Assembly: GCA_019690095.1 (NCBI GenBank)
Contig: JADGGD010000016.1
Coordinates: 1 to 33,400 of the forward strand
Direction: 5' to 3'
DNA from: Chloroflexota bacterium
Lineage (GTDB): Bacteria > Chloroflexota > UBA6077 > FW602-bin22 > CADDYW01
Length of the DNA: 33,400 nt
In this document: piece after piece, positions 8,353-15,284 of the stretch
Layout of the letters: every line of letters begins with the position of its first letter
Numbering within the stretch: position 1 is the first letter of the stretch
Translations under genes and position numbers: made by a program
The notes under the pieces: generated by a model
Databases searched by the model: none
Seen by the model: only the letters and a program-made list of their open reading frames with translations
What the model was told of the DNA's origin: nothing

Positions 8353-8910
8353 TTACTCGATCTTGATAATCTTGCCGTTCGGCCCCACCGTGAAGACGAA
8401 GAAGACCTGGTCAGCCACGCCGCGACCGGCGAAGCCGCGGCGCGAGACGACGTAGAAGAGGTAGCTATCGCCATTCCGAAGGGGATAGCCGCCGATGAAC
8501 GCGACGCCGTCGTAACTGGCGCCCTGCTGGCGCGCATCATCAAGGCGCTGCTGGAGCGCCTGCTCAGACCCGCCCTGGCTGACCATCTCCTGGATGGCCT
8601 GCTGGTCAAGGGCCTGCCACATGAGATGGGCATTGAAGGTAATCATCCCCTTGATGTACTGATCCACGGCAGGAGGAGGGGTCATGGGAGGGGCAGTCTG
8701 CACAACGATTGGCATGGCGGGAGTTCCAACAGCGGAGGGGGCCGTAGAGGCGGGCAGGCTACTCCGGATCAGATTGGGGCGGCTTGTCCCCCCGACGATA
8801 AATCCAACGAGACCAAGGCCAAGCGCGAGAACGGCAAGACTGACCACGGGACGCCAGATCAACATCTGGATGACGACGGCCAGCAGGCGACGGACGATTC
8901 GCCACAGCAT
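8353..8910 (-). CDS. Membrane-anchored protein of unknown function, upstream of ftsH-like gene
   Basis: I do not recognise the family. The 185-residue protein has a basic N terminus and one membrane helix at about residues 20-42. A Ser/Thr/Pro-rich linker follows (about 45-80), then an outer globular part of about 105 residues rich in Gln and Ala. This ends in a beta-rich region with 'NGDSYLFYVVSRRGFAGRG' and 'DQVFFVFTVGPNGKIIKIE'. The ending resembles small cystatin/PepSY-like folds, but this is only an impression. ATG 8910 is followed directly by the membrane segment. A good promoter lies 45 bases upstream and the ftsH-like gene follows, suggesting an adaptor or substrate relation to that protease (inference). 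Confidence 0.7.
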   Translation of the reverse strand: MLWRIVRRLLAVVIQMLIWRPVVSLAVLALGLGLVGFIVGGTSRPNLIRSSLPASTAPSAVGTPAMPIVVQTAPPMTPPPAVDQYIKGMITFNAHLMWQALDQQAIQEMVSQGGSEQALQQRLDDARQQGASYDGVAFIGGYPLRNGDSYLFYVVSRRGFAGRGVADQVFFVFTVGPNGKIIKIE

Positions 8911-8954
8911 CGTGTATTTCCCTCACCCGCCCGGGACTCGGCTTACATAAACGG

Positions 8955-8983
8955 ATTCTAGCACGGCCCCCTGGCAGGGTCAA
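8955..8983 (-). promoter_or_regulatory. Sigma70-type promoter for the membrane protein-ftsH operon
   Basis: On the minus strand TTGACC (8983-8978) and TAGAAT (8960-8955) are 17 bases apart, about 45 bases before ATG 8910. Confidence 0.6.
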
Positions 8984-9128
8984 TTCACGGGACGTGTCGA
9001 AAGGCCCGGCAGGGCGGGCGATCTGTAAAAATCGTGTAAAATCGCCCCGCCCCAACGACAGTCCATCGCTATACTATTCCGCGGCGCGCTAGTGCCGATT
9101 TTCGGATGGACGCGAGGATGAACGAGCA

Positions 9129-9563
9129 GTGCAGCTCCACCTGCGAGAACTCCTGAGCGCGGGTCACTGGTTCGATGCCATGCCCGGCCCGCCGAGCGAT
9201 CTCTACCTGGTTGTCCTCCTGGCCTTCCTGGCCTGGACCGTGATCGCCGTCGCCGTCTATCGACTCCGCCGCCGACTGTTCGCCGGTAACGGGGCACTCA
9301 TCGGCATGGGAACGCGCTTTGGACCCTACGCCATTACAATTGGCGTGATTGGTCTCCTCCTGATCGCGTTCCGGTATGCTGAGGTGCCGGGCCTGTCGAT
9401 GCGCGTCTTCCTCTATCTCACGGCGCTTGCTGCCCTCGGCTACATCGGGTTCCTCGGCTATTACCTCGTCCGTCGCTACCCAGCCCGCCTTGCCGAGATC
9501 CGTGCCGAGGAGCTTCGGCGGCGCTACGCCCCGGAGCGCCGCCGCGCCCGGCGCCGCCGGTAG
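9129..9563 (+). CDS. Small integral membrane protein, unknown function
   Basis: The 144-residue product has three hydrophobic helices (about residues 24-43, 66-84 and 90-112) and a strongly basic C-terminal tail of about 30 residues rich in Arg, ending 'RRRARRRR'. I do not recognise the family. The start is taken as GTG 9129, with GAGGA ten bases upstream. A later in-frame ATG near 9180 would drop only an amphipathic lead. A possible -10 box TATACT sits at 9070-9075. Two near-identical copies of TGTAAAA(A)ATCG stand side by side at about 9024-9043, upstream of it. The gene is convergent with the sulfur-carrier gene. Confidence 0.6.
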   Translation: MQLHLRELLSAGHWFDAMPGPPSDLYLVVLLAFLAWTVIAVAVYRLRRRLFAGNGALIGMGTRFGPYAITIGVIGLLLIAFRYAEVPGLSMRVFLYLTALAALGYIGFLGYYLVRRYPARLAEIRAEELRRRYAPERRRARRRR

Positions 9564-9623
9564 CCCACTGGATTCCCGAGCCAGGGCCCACCCGCAAAGC
9601 CCGGGGCGTCGGGTGGGGTACGT

Positions 9624-9899
9624 TCAGCCGCCAGATGCCGCGGGGACGATCGAAACATCATCCCCATCGTGCAGGGGGGTATCCAGTCCCTGGCTGAAGC
9701 GGATATCCTCACCGCGCACGTAGATATTCACAAAGCGGCGGACCGATCCATCCGCCTCGCAGATGCGCTCCTTCAGACCCGGATAGGCCTCAGCCAGGCG
9801 CTCGAGACAGGCGGCCACCGTCGGCGCCTCGACCAGAACCTCGCGCTGCCCATCGGTCAGCCGACGGAGCGGCGCGGGAATCCTAACGGTTACTGGCAT
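9624..9899 (-). CDS. MoaD/ThiS-family sulfur-carrier protein
   Basis: The 91-residue protein has the beta-grasp pattern of sulfur carriers: 'MPVTVRIPAPLRRLTDGQRE', a 'VAACLERLAEAYPGLKERI' helix, 'RRFVNIYVRGEDIRF', 'TPLHDGDDVSIVPAASGG'. It ends in Gly-Gly immediately before the stop, so no processing protease is needed before adenylation and thiocarboxylate formation by an E1-like enzyme (not in this window). ATG 9899 has a GGAGGAGAAGAGGA ribosome site, and the longer frame to 9986 is discarded. It starts 40 bases after the stop of the threonine-synthase-like gene and shares its leader. The pairing recalls mycobacterial CysO with the PLP enzyme CysM. It could instead be a molybdopterin MoaD, but no other moa gene is adjacent. 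Confidence 0.85.
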   Translation of the reverse strand: MPVTVRIPAPLRRLTDGQREVLVEAPTVAACLERLAEAYPGLKERICEADGSVRRFVNIYVRGEDIRFSQGLDTPLHDGDDVSIVPAASGG

Positions 9900-9939
9900 T
9901 CCTCTTCTCCTCCGAATGCAAAGATTGCCGGGCGCGCAC

Positions 9940-11181
9940 TCAGGCGAGCGCGAGCTCGCGTTCGCGGAACGCCGCCTCGAAGGCATCGAGCGTCGGGGCG
10001 ATCCGTATCGGTTGAACGATGTGCCCGGCGACCGCTTCCTGCGTTTTCAGACCATTGCCAGTAATGTAAGCAACGGTAACCTCATCCGGATGGATCGTCC
10101 CGGCCTCCACCAGCTTCTTCAAGCAGGCGATCGTCACGCCACCCGCCGTCTCGGTAAATATGCCCTCGGTCCGCGCAAGGAGCTTGATTCCCTCGATGAT
10201 TTCGGCATCGCTCGCCGCCGCGCAGCCCCCACCGGACTCAGCGATGATCCTCAGGCAGTAGTAACCATCAGCCGGGTTACCGATCGCAAGCGATTTAGCA
10301 ATTGTATTGGGGCGAACCGGGCGGACGTCTCGTGCCCCGTCCCGGTACGCCGTGTAGACGGGTGCACAGCCGAGAGGCTGGGCGGCACTCATGCGCGGTG
10401 CAGGGCTATCGATCAATCCGACCAGGCGAAGCTCGTTGAAGCCCTTCCAAAGCTTGGTGAAGAGTGAACCCGACGCGATGGGGGCGACAACGTGGTCAGG
10501 CGCGCGCCAGCCGAGTTGCTCTGCCACCTCGAAGGCGAGGGTCTTGCTTCCCTCGGAGTAGTAAGGGCGGAGGTTGATATTGACGAAGGCCCAACCGTAC
10601 TGATCGGCGATCTCGGAGCAGAGACGGTTGACATCATCGTAGTTGCCATCGACCGCAATCAGCGTTGGCTCGTAGATCGCGGCTCCCAGGATCTTGCCCT
10701 GCTCGAGATCGGCTGGAATGAAAACACAGGCCCGGACGCCGGCCCGGGCGGCATGGGCGGCAACCGAGCAGGCGAGATTGCCGGTGGAGGCGCAGGCGAG
10801 AGTATCAAACCCGAACTGGAGGGCCTTGGAGCTGGCGATGGCGACAGGGCGATCTTTAAAGGAATAGGAAGGATTCACACTGTCGTTTTTCAGGTAGAGC
10901 TCCCGGAGTCCGAGCACGCGCGCGAGGTTATCAGCACGGACGAGAGGGGTAAATCCGGTCCCGAGGTCAACGACACGGTCGTCATCCAGGGGAAGGAGGT
11001 CGCGGTAACGCCAGATACTCCGCGGACCTGCAGCGATCTTCTCGCGCGAGACCACTGCGCGCACCGCGTCGTAATCGTAATCGACCTCAAGGGGGCCGAA
11101 GCATTCGTCGCAGACGTGGAGTGCCTCGGCCGGGTACAGACGGCCGCACTCACGACACCTTAGACCACGAACACGCGTCAT
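9940..11181 (-). CDS. thrC: Threonine-synthase-like PLP enzyme (fold type II)
   Basis: The 413-residue enzyme begins with a four-Cys ribbon (C9, C12, C24, C27) ending 'CFGPLEVDYDYD', as in one common ThrC branch. The PLP lysine is K109 in 'NPSYSFKDRP', the phosphate/PLP loop is 'ASTGNLACSVAAHAA', and a later 'PIASGSLFTKLWKGF' segment is present. By family it converts O-phosphohomoserine to threonine. Its regulation is odd: a SAM-I riboswitch followed by a T-box precede it, and a sulfur-carrier gene follows in the same operon. That context fits methionine or homocysteine synthesis from the same substrate better than plain threonine synthesis (inference). ATG 11181 has GGAGG six bases upstream, and the in-frame start at 11250 lies inside the T-box terminator. 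Confidence in the family is high; confidence in the reaction is moderate. Confidence 0.85.
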   Translation of the reverse strand: MTRVRGLRCRECGRLYPAEALHVCDECFGPLEVDYDYDAVRAVVSREKIAAGPRSIWRYRDLLPLDDDRVVDLGTGFTPLVRADNLARVLGLRELYLKNDSVNPSYSFKDRPVAIASSKALQFGFDTLACASTGNLACSVAAHAARAGVRACVFIPADLEQGKILGAAIYEPTLIAVDGNYDDVNRLCSEIADQYGWAFVNINLRPYYSEGSKTLAFEVAEQLGWRAPDHVVAPIASGSLFTKLWKGFNELRLVGLIDSPAPRMSAAQPLGCAPVYTAYRDGARDVRPVRPNTIAKSLAIGNPADGYYCLRIIAESGGGCAAASDAEIIEGIKLLARTEGIFTETAGGVTIACLKKLVEAGTIHPDEVTVAYITGNGLKTQEAVAGHIVQPIRIAPTLDAFEAAFRERELALA

Positions 11182-11199
11182 CAAGTCCTCCAGGATAAT

Positions 11200-11231
11200 A
11201 AAAAACCCTCGCCCTACCCAGGGACGAGAGG
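11200..11231 (-). terminator. T-box intrinsic terminator
   Basis: On the minus strand CTCGTCCC and GGGCGAG form a stem with one bulge around TGGGTA, followed by GG and six T (11205-11200). The left part overlaps the bases needed for the antiterminator formed with the T-box sequence. The terminator ends 18 bases before ATG 11181. Confidence 0.75.
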
Positions 11232-11575
11232 CCTCATCTCGTGGTACCACCCTTCTTCGCTAGCACCTCGCGGCGCCAGCCTCAGCGGGTAGGCAAGCAA
11301 TAACCTGGCCCACCTACCCCCAGCGGTGATAACGGTCGCTGTTCTGGCCCGTAGTAATGGGCCCTCCGGCTGATCCTACTATGACGGACTCCCCCTCCCC
11401 CTCCAGTGCACTGCACACCCCCGGAAGGGCAAGGTAAAGAGAACATCGGTTCAATCAGCGGCTCGGAGGTCATATTCCGCTGCGCACCAGGCACCACCTC
11501 TCAGCACAGGCAGCTCTCTGTAGCCGGCCACGCAGCGTACTCGTCCTCGTCTTCGCCTTTTCCGTCTGCGGCTGT
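11200..11575 (-). promoter_or_regulatory. T-box leader (tRNA-sensing), upstream of thrC-like gene
   Basis: Minus-strand landmarks occur in order. There is GACGAGTA, then CGCTGCG paired with CGCAGCG in stem I, with CAGAGAGC and GCTGAGAG of the distal loops in between. After the stem comes GAATATGACC (about 11476-11468), then GAGCCG, and further on GACCGTTATC. The T-box AGGGTGGTACCACGA follows near 11238-11252. The UGGU of that motif pairs with an ACCA tRNA end, meaning discriminator A. If the usual GAA-N-codon spacing holds, with a purine after the codon, the specifier is AUG (Met). ACC (Thr) is the alternative three bases later. Uncharged cognate tRNA should allow read-through. Confidence 0.85.
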
Positions 11576-11630
11576 TTGCCCGCTCTGCAACCGCCGAATC
11601 TCGATCGGCAAGCCCCGCGGTGCGTTACAA

Positions 11631-11657
11631 TAAAATCGCCCCGGCGCTTGCAGGGGC
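11631..11657 (-). terminator. Terminator of the SAM-I riboswitch
   Basis: On the minus strand GCCCC (11657-11653) pairs with GGGGC (11642-11638), followed by GATTTTA. It lies just after the riboswitch aptamer, in the position of its expression platform. Confidence 0.6.
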
Positions 11658-11672
11658 TTCTCCGCTGCCGCA

Positions 11673-11777
11673 CCCCTTATCTCGCAGATCTTCTCTGCCG
11701 GAGTTGGCACCGTGTGACACAGGTCACCGGTTGCCGGGCTTCGTCGGGCCGTCTCCCTCCGCCACTCTGGATAAGAG
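11673..11777 (-). promoter_or_regulatory. SAM-I (S-box) riboswitch
   Basis: The minus strand carries the S-box core almost in full. P1 is CTCTTATC with GATAAGGG. Between them are AGAGTGGCGGAGGGA, the GACGAAGCCCGGCAACC block and GGTGCCAACTCC. SAM binding should favour the downstream terminator and switch the operon off. It is the first element of a tandem leader: riboswitch, terminator, T-box, terminator, thrC-like gene, moaD-like gene. Confidence 0.93.
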
Positions 11778-11802
11778 CGCGTCCTATTCAGTTGTGATGG
11801 CC

Positions 11803-11831
11803 ACTCTACCATACACGCCAGGGGTTGTCAA
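11803..11831 (-). promoter_or_regulatory. Promoter of the SAM-I/T-box/thrC-moaD operon
   Basis: On the minus strand a perfect TTGACA (11831-11826) and TAGAGT (11808-11803) are separated by 17 bases. Transcription would begin near 11796, about 20 bases before riboswitch P1. Confidence 0.75.
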
Positions 11832-11939
11832 CGTTTTCCACGACCGGCCGCCGCCCCGCGAGGGATCCCGGCCTGGCGCAGGACGGTGAACAGCCGCCGA
11901 TGGGCTCACCACAGCGCGAAAAGCGGGCTTCCCCCGCCC

Positions 11940-11968
11940 TTGACACGGGCACAATATGTAGGTATCTT
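11940..11968 (+). promoter_or_regulatory. Promoter for the protoglobin gene
   Basis: Perfect TTGACA (11940-11945) and TATCTT (11963-11968) are 17 bases apart, about 42 bases before ATG 12011. It is divergent from the thrC operon promoter. Confidence 0.65.
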
Positions 11969-12010
11969 ACAGAAAATCTGCGCGACGAGCGCTTGTCGAG
12001 AGGGGGAGTT

Positions 12011-12610
12011 ATGGCTTCTGATGCACAGGCGATCCCGGGCTATCGGTACGGTGATCTGACCCTTCCCCCATCCCCGGTGTCGCAGGAGGAGTTCGAGCGG
12101 TTGAAGGAGACGGTGCTCTTTGATGAGACGGATACAGCGGCACTCCGCCGCGCGGGTGAGATCCTGGTACCACAGGCAGATCAGATCCTCGATCACTGGT
12201 ATGGTTTCGTTGGCTCCCACGACTTCCTGCTGACCTATTTCTCAGGACCTGAGGGGCCGCGGCAGGAATACCTGGCGCGGGTGCGGGCACGCTTCGGGCA
12301 GTGGATCGCCGATACGTGTGCGGCACGATTCGATGCGGCCTGGCTCGCCTATCAGGAGGAGATCGGCCACCGCCACCGTGATCGGAAGAACCTGACGGAC
12401 GGACCGGCCGCCGCGGGTACTCCCCCCTTCATCCACTTCCGGTACGTTAACGCTCTGATCTACCCGATCTTTGCAACGATCCGCCCCTTTCTGGAAAAGG
12501 GCGGCGATCCCCCCGCGCTGGTGGAGCGGATGCATCAGGCCTGGCTCAAGGCGGTCTTGCTCCAGGTGACGCTCTGGGCACGGGCCTATGTTGAACCCGG
12601 AGCCTGGTAG
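12011..12610 (+). CDS. Protoglobin family heme protein
   Basis: The 199-residue protein matches the single-domain protoglobins, relatives of globin-coupled sensors that bind O2, CO or NO on heme. Seen are the N-terminal 'IPGYRYGDLTLPPSPVSQEE' extension and 'WYGFVGSHDFLLTYF'. Next comes a 'WLAYQEEIGHRHRDRKNLTD' helix, whose 'IGHRHRDRKN' part holds the likely proximal His, and then 'FIHFRYVNALIYPIFATIRP'. No output domain is attached. ATG 12011 follows a GAGAGGGGGAG ribosome site, and an in-frame start at 11825 lies upstream of the promoter and is rejected. The neighbouring downstream gene is a MarR regulator with a Cys4 motif, so the two may form a gas- or redox-response pair (inference). Confidence 0.85.
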   Translation: MASDAQAIPGYRYGDLTLPPSPVSQEEFERLKETVLFDETDTAALRRAGEILVPQADQILDHWYGFVGSHDFLLTYFSGPEGPRQEYLARVRARFGQWIADTCAARFDAAWLAYQEEIGHRHRDRKNLTDGPAAAGTPPFIHFRYVNALIYPIFATIRPFLEKGGDPPALVERMHQAWLKAVLLQVTLWARAYVEPGAW

Positions 12611-12822
12611 GAACGACGGCGGAGGACTCGGCAGAAGGGGACTTCGCTTCGGGATCGAGGGGACGGCGCGGAAGCTATTGGATGCTGTGACGGCCGCGTC
12701 GGACGCGGCGGAACGGGTGCTGTGGCGGTGTCACGCGGTGGTCAGGTGGAAACGCGCGGCAGTCTCCAGTACCCGCGGTGGAAGGCACCTCTGGTCTGGG
12801 ACACCGTGTGGAAGGGAGGCGG

Positions 12823-13425
12823 ATGAGGATGGACCCCCTGCTCCTGAGCTTGCTTCGACTGGGGCAGGCAGTGCGGGTGATCGGACTGGAAGAAGCGCGA
12901 GCCGTCGGTCTGACCCCGGTGCAGGCGGAGACGCTCCTGTTCATCGGACGGACGAAAAGCTTCGCGACCTCGATCGGCCGGCTCGCCGGTCACCTGGGCG
13001 TATCGCACGCAAGTGCAGTCGGGGTGGTGGACGGACTGGAAGCGCGCGGCCTGATCACGCGTACAGGCGATACGCGTGATCGGCGAGTGACACTGCTCCG
13101 CCTGACCCCAGCGGGGCGCCAGGTGGTGGAGGGCCTGGGGCGGTGGGGATGGCAGCTTACGCAGGCGCTCGAGGGGCTCACGGTAGAGGAACGGAAGGCA
13201 CTCGAACGGGGGTTGGGAGCGGTGATCTGGAGCCTGCGACGCGCCGGATACCTGGAGGTAGCAGAGCCCTGCCGCGGCTGCGTATACTTCGCCGAAAACG
13301 TCGCACCGGGACAGCCAGAGCCCCATCACTGCCGCTTGATCGATCGGTTTCTTTCGGAGGAAGAGGCGCGGAAGGACTGCCCGGACCATACACCGATCCG
13401 GGCGCCGGCAGGGATAGCGCGGTGA
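12823..13425 (+). CDS. MarR-family regulator with C-terminal Cys4 metal-binding motif
   Basis: The 200-residue protein has a MarR winged helix: 'LTPVQAETLLFIGR', recognition helix 'GVSHASAVGVVDGLEARGLI', wing 'RTGDTRDRRVTLLRLTPAG'. After the dimer helix a 50-residue tail reads 'CRGCVYF...HHCRLIDRFL...CPDH', giving Cys at 150, 153, 170 and 186 plus two His. Such spacing suggests an iron-sulfur cluster or zinc, so DNA binding may answer to redox or metal state (inference). ATG 12823 lies three bases after GGGAGG; the in-frame ATG 12829 has better spacing and is equally possible. It begins 212 bases after the protoglobin gene, a gap in which I see no other feature. Confidence 0.8.
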   Translation: MRMDPLLLSLLRLGQAVRVIGLEEARAVGLTPVQAETLLFIGRTKSFATSIGRLAGHLGVSHASAVGVVDGLEARGLITRTGDTRDRRVTLLRLTPAGRQVVEGLGRWGWQLTQALEGLTVEERKALERGLGAVIWSLRRAGYLEVAEPCRGCVYFAENVAPGQPEPHHCRLIDRFLSEEEARKDCPDHTPIRAPAGIAR

Positions 13426-13466
13426 GGTGGATACAGCGAGAAAGAGCGAGCGGGTGACGACGGTGA

Positions 13467-13495
13467 TTGCGCCGGAAAGAGGGATCTGCTAGAAC
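13467..13495 (+). promoter_or_regulatory. Possible parB promoter
   Basis: TTGCGC (13467-13472) and TAGAAC (13490-13495) are 17 bases apart, 35 bases before the preferred parB start. Confidence 0.35.
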
Positions 13496-13530
13496 GCCCC
13501 TGATCACGGATGTCACTGTGGAGGTATGCG

Positions 13531-14400
13531 GTGGGAGGAACCGGGCGCGGGGGGCTTGGGCGCGGGCTTGGCGCATTGATCCCGACTGGGACACCGGGGG
13601 TGAGCGAGATTCCGGTGACCCGAATCCGTCCGAACCCGCGGCAACCGCGACATCGCCTCGAGGAAGGGGAACTGGCAGTCCTGGCCGAGTCGATTCGAGA
13701 GCACGGGGTGCTGCAGCCAGTCATCGTCACCCGTGCGGAGGACGGGGAAGGCTACATCCTGGTGGCCGGCGAGCGGCGCTGGTCGGCCGCCGTACAGGCG
13801 GGCCTGGAGCGCATCCCTGCGGTGATCAAGGACGTAACGCCGCAGGGGATGCTCGAGCTGGCGCTTGTGGAGAATGTCCAGCGGGCAGACCTCAACCCGC
13901 TGGAAGAGGCGGCGGCCTATCGGACCCTGATTGAGGAGTTCGGGCTGACCCAGGAGGAGGTGGCACGCCGGGTGGGGCGGGACCGGTCGACCGTGGCGAA
14001 CATGATCCGCCTCCTGGCACTGCCGGATGCGGTGCAGGAGGCTCTGAGCCGCGGGGAGATCAGCGAGGGGCACGCCCGAGCACTGCTGGCAGGCGGCGGG
14101 CCAACCGAGATTGTCGCCCTCCTCCACGAGGTGGTCTCACGCCGCCTCTCGGTACGCGAAACCGAAGCGCTCGTGCGTCGCCGCCGGCAGACGGTCGACC
14201 ATCCGCGCGGAGAGCCGCGCACACACGACCCCGAGACGGCCCGCATCGAGGAGCTCTTTCGCGAGGCGCTGGGCACCCGGGTTGACGTGGTCCGCCAGGG
14301 GAAGGGAGGACGGCTGATCATCCATTTCTACAGCGAGGAGCAGCTCCAGGGGCTCTACGACCTTCTGGCGGCCTCGGCTGGCGACCGCCGTTTCACGTGA
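13531..14400 (+). CDS. parB: Chromosome-partitioning protein ParB
   Basis: The 289-residue protein has the chromosomal ParB order. It opens 'RGGLGRGLGALIP', then has box I 'LRPNPRQPR'-like 'IRPNPRQPRH' with 'LAVLAESIREHGVLQPVIV' and box II 'ILVAGERRWSAAVQAGL', 'IPAVIKD'. 'ALVENVQRADLNPLEEA' precedes the HTH 'GLTQEEVARRVGRDRSTVAN' that reads parS, and 'SEGHARALL' and a C-terminal dimer domain follow. It acts as a CTP-dependent clamp that loads at parS and spreads. GTG 13531 is preferred, with GGAGGT five bases upstream; in-frame ATG 13510 has no ribosome site. No parA lies next to it, which is unusual, since parA normally precedes parB. A parS site spans its stop codon. Confidence 0.92.
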   Translation: MGGTGRGGLGRGLGALIPTGTPGVSEIPVTRIRPNPRQPRHRLEEGELAVLAESIREHGVLQPVIVTRAEDGEGYILVAGERRWSAAVQAGLERIPAVIKDVTPQGMLELALVENVQRADLNPLEEAAAYRTLIEEFGLTQEEVARRVGRDRSTVANMIRLLALPDAVQEALSRGEISEGHARALLAGGGPTEIVALLHEVVSRRLSVRETEALVRRRRQTVDHPRGEPRTHDPETARIEELFREALGTRVDVVRQGKGGRLIIHFYSEEQLQGLYDLLAASAGDRRFT

Positions 14401-14404
14401 AACA
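14389..14404. promoter_or_regulatory. parS centromere site
   Basis: The palindrome CGTTTCACGTGAAACA matches the bacterial parS consensus TGTTTCACGTGAAACA at 15 of 16 positions. The parB stop TGA (14398-14400) is the middle-right part of the site. ParB binding here would also sit at the end of its own gene. Confidence 0.9.
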
Positions 14405-14547
14405 GACTCGACTATTGTCATGTTGCATTCTATGCTATCTATACGTTTACCGATCTGCCGGAGCGGGGCACTGGCTATCTCCAGCTGTAGCGTGTTTCCC
14501 CCCTTCCGGCGTATACTTCTGACAAGCTCATGCAGTGAGGGGGCCTC

Positions 14548-15240
14548 GTGCTGAGCCCGAGGGAGATCCAGGCTATCGCCGAGCAGACAGATGTGGTGCG
14601 CGCACCGCGACAGCCGCTTGCCACCTTCGGCATCACCGCGATCACCTACTACCTCGTCACGGCACCTGCGCTTGTCGAGGACGAGGCACAGGCCGAGGAA
14701 GCGGTCGTGCGCACCGGCGTTGTCACGGCGAACCGACCGCAGATCGTCACGCCAACCTACCTGCTCAACCTCTTCGATGGCTTCGCCCACGGTGAAGAGT
14801 TCGCCCGCTACCTCCTGGCGACCCATGGTCCGAATGCGCCAGGCCTGCTCTACTCTTACCGAAATGAGCTCCGGGACACGAGCATCGTCGCCGATCCACC
14901 GCCAGTGGTTGCCCGGCGGCTGGCCGAGCAGCTCGACCGGGAGTCGCAGACACACGCCGCTGTCATCCGGGGCAACGACCACTATTGGGACATCTCTCTG
15001 ATGAAGTTCATCCACGACCTCACGGTGACCTCGCTTGGCCAGACCCTCGGCGATCTCGATCGCCACGGCCTGCTAGGGATGGATCGCGGCGTCCCCCGCG
15101 CGGCTCGTGCCCGGATCGAAGAGATGTTCGCCCGTGTCGCGGCCGGGGAGATCGAGCCGGTCGAGTTGAAAACCGAGCTCGATCGGTGGGGGCTCTTTGC
15201 CGAGTACGAGGACCGGTTCCTGGATCTCTTCCGCCGCTGA
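14548..15240 (+). CDS. Conserved-looking protein of unknown function
   Basis: I do not recognise this 230-residue protein. It is soluble, acidic, largely helical, and has no signal peptide or membrane segment. Distinct stretches are 'QPLATFGITAITYYLVTAPA', 'PTYLLNLFDGFAHGEEFARY', 'GLLYSYRNELRDTSIVADPP' and 'NDHYWDISLMKFIHDLTVTS'. The C-terminal 60 residues, with 'LDRHGLLGMDRGVPRAAR', look like a small helical domain. Codon use matches neighbouring genes, so it is very probably real. GTG 14548 follows GAGGGGG by five bases. A TATACT at 14512-14517 may be its -10 box, about 30 bases upstream. The 147-base gap after parB otherwise holds only an imperfect CCGGA...TCCGG stem without a T run. Confidence 0.6.
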   Translation: MLSPREIQAIAEQTDVVRAPRQPLATFGITAITYYLVTAPALVEDEAQAEEAVVRTGVVTANRPQIVTPTYLLNLFDGFAHGEEFARYLLATHGPNAPGLLYSYRNELRDTSIVADPPPVVARRLAEQLDRESQTHAAVIRGNDHYWDISLMKFIHDLTVTSLGQTLGDLDRHGLLGMDRGVPRAARARIEEMFARVAAGEIEPVELKTELDRWGLFAEYEDRFLDLFRR

Positions 15241-15284
15241 CGTCACTCGGCTTTACCGGCGGAGGAAGACCGGGAGCCGCTCCC

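Noticed and set aside
12588-13079. Plus-strand frame overlapping the protoglobin end and MarR start
   Set aside because: The translation is Arg/Gly-rich and out of frame with the well-supported MarR gene.
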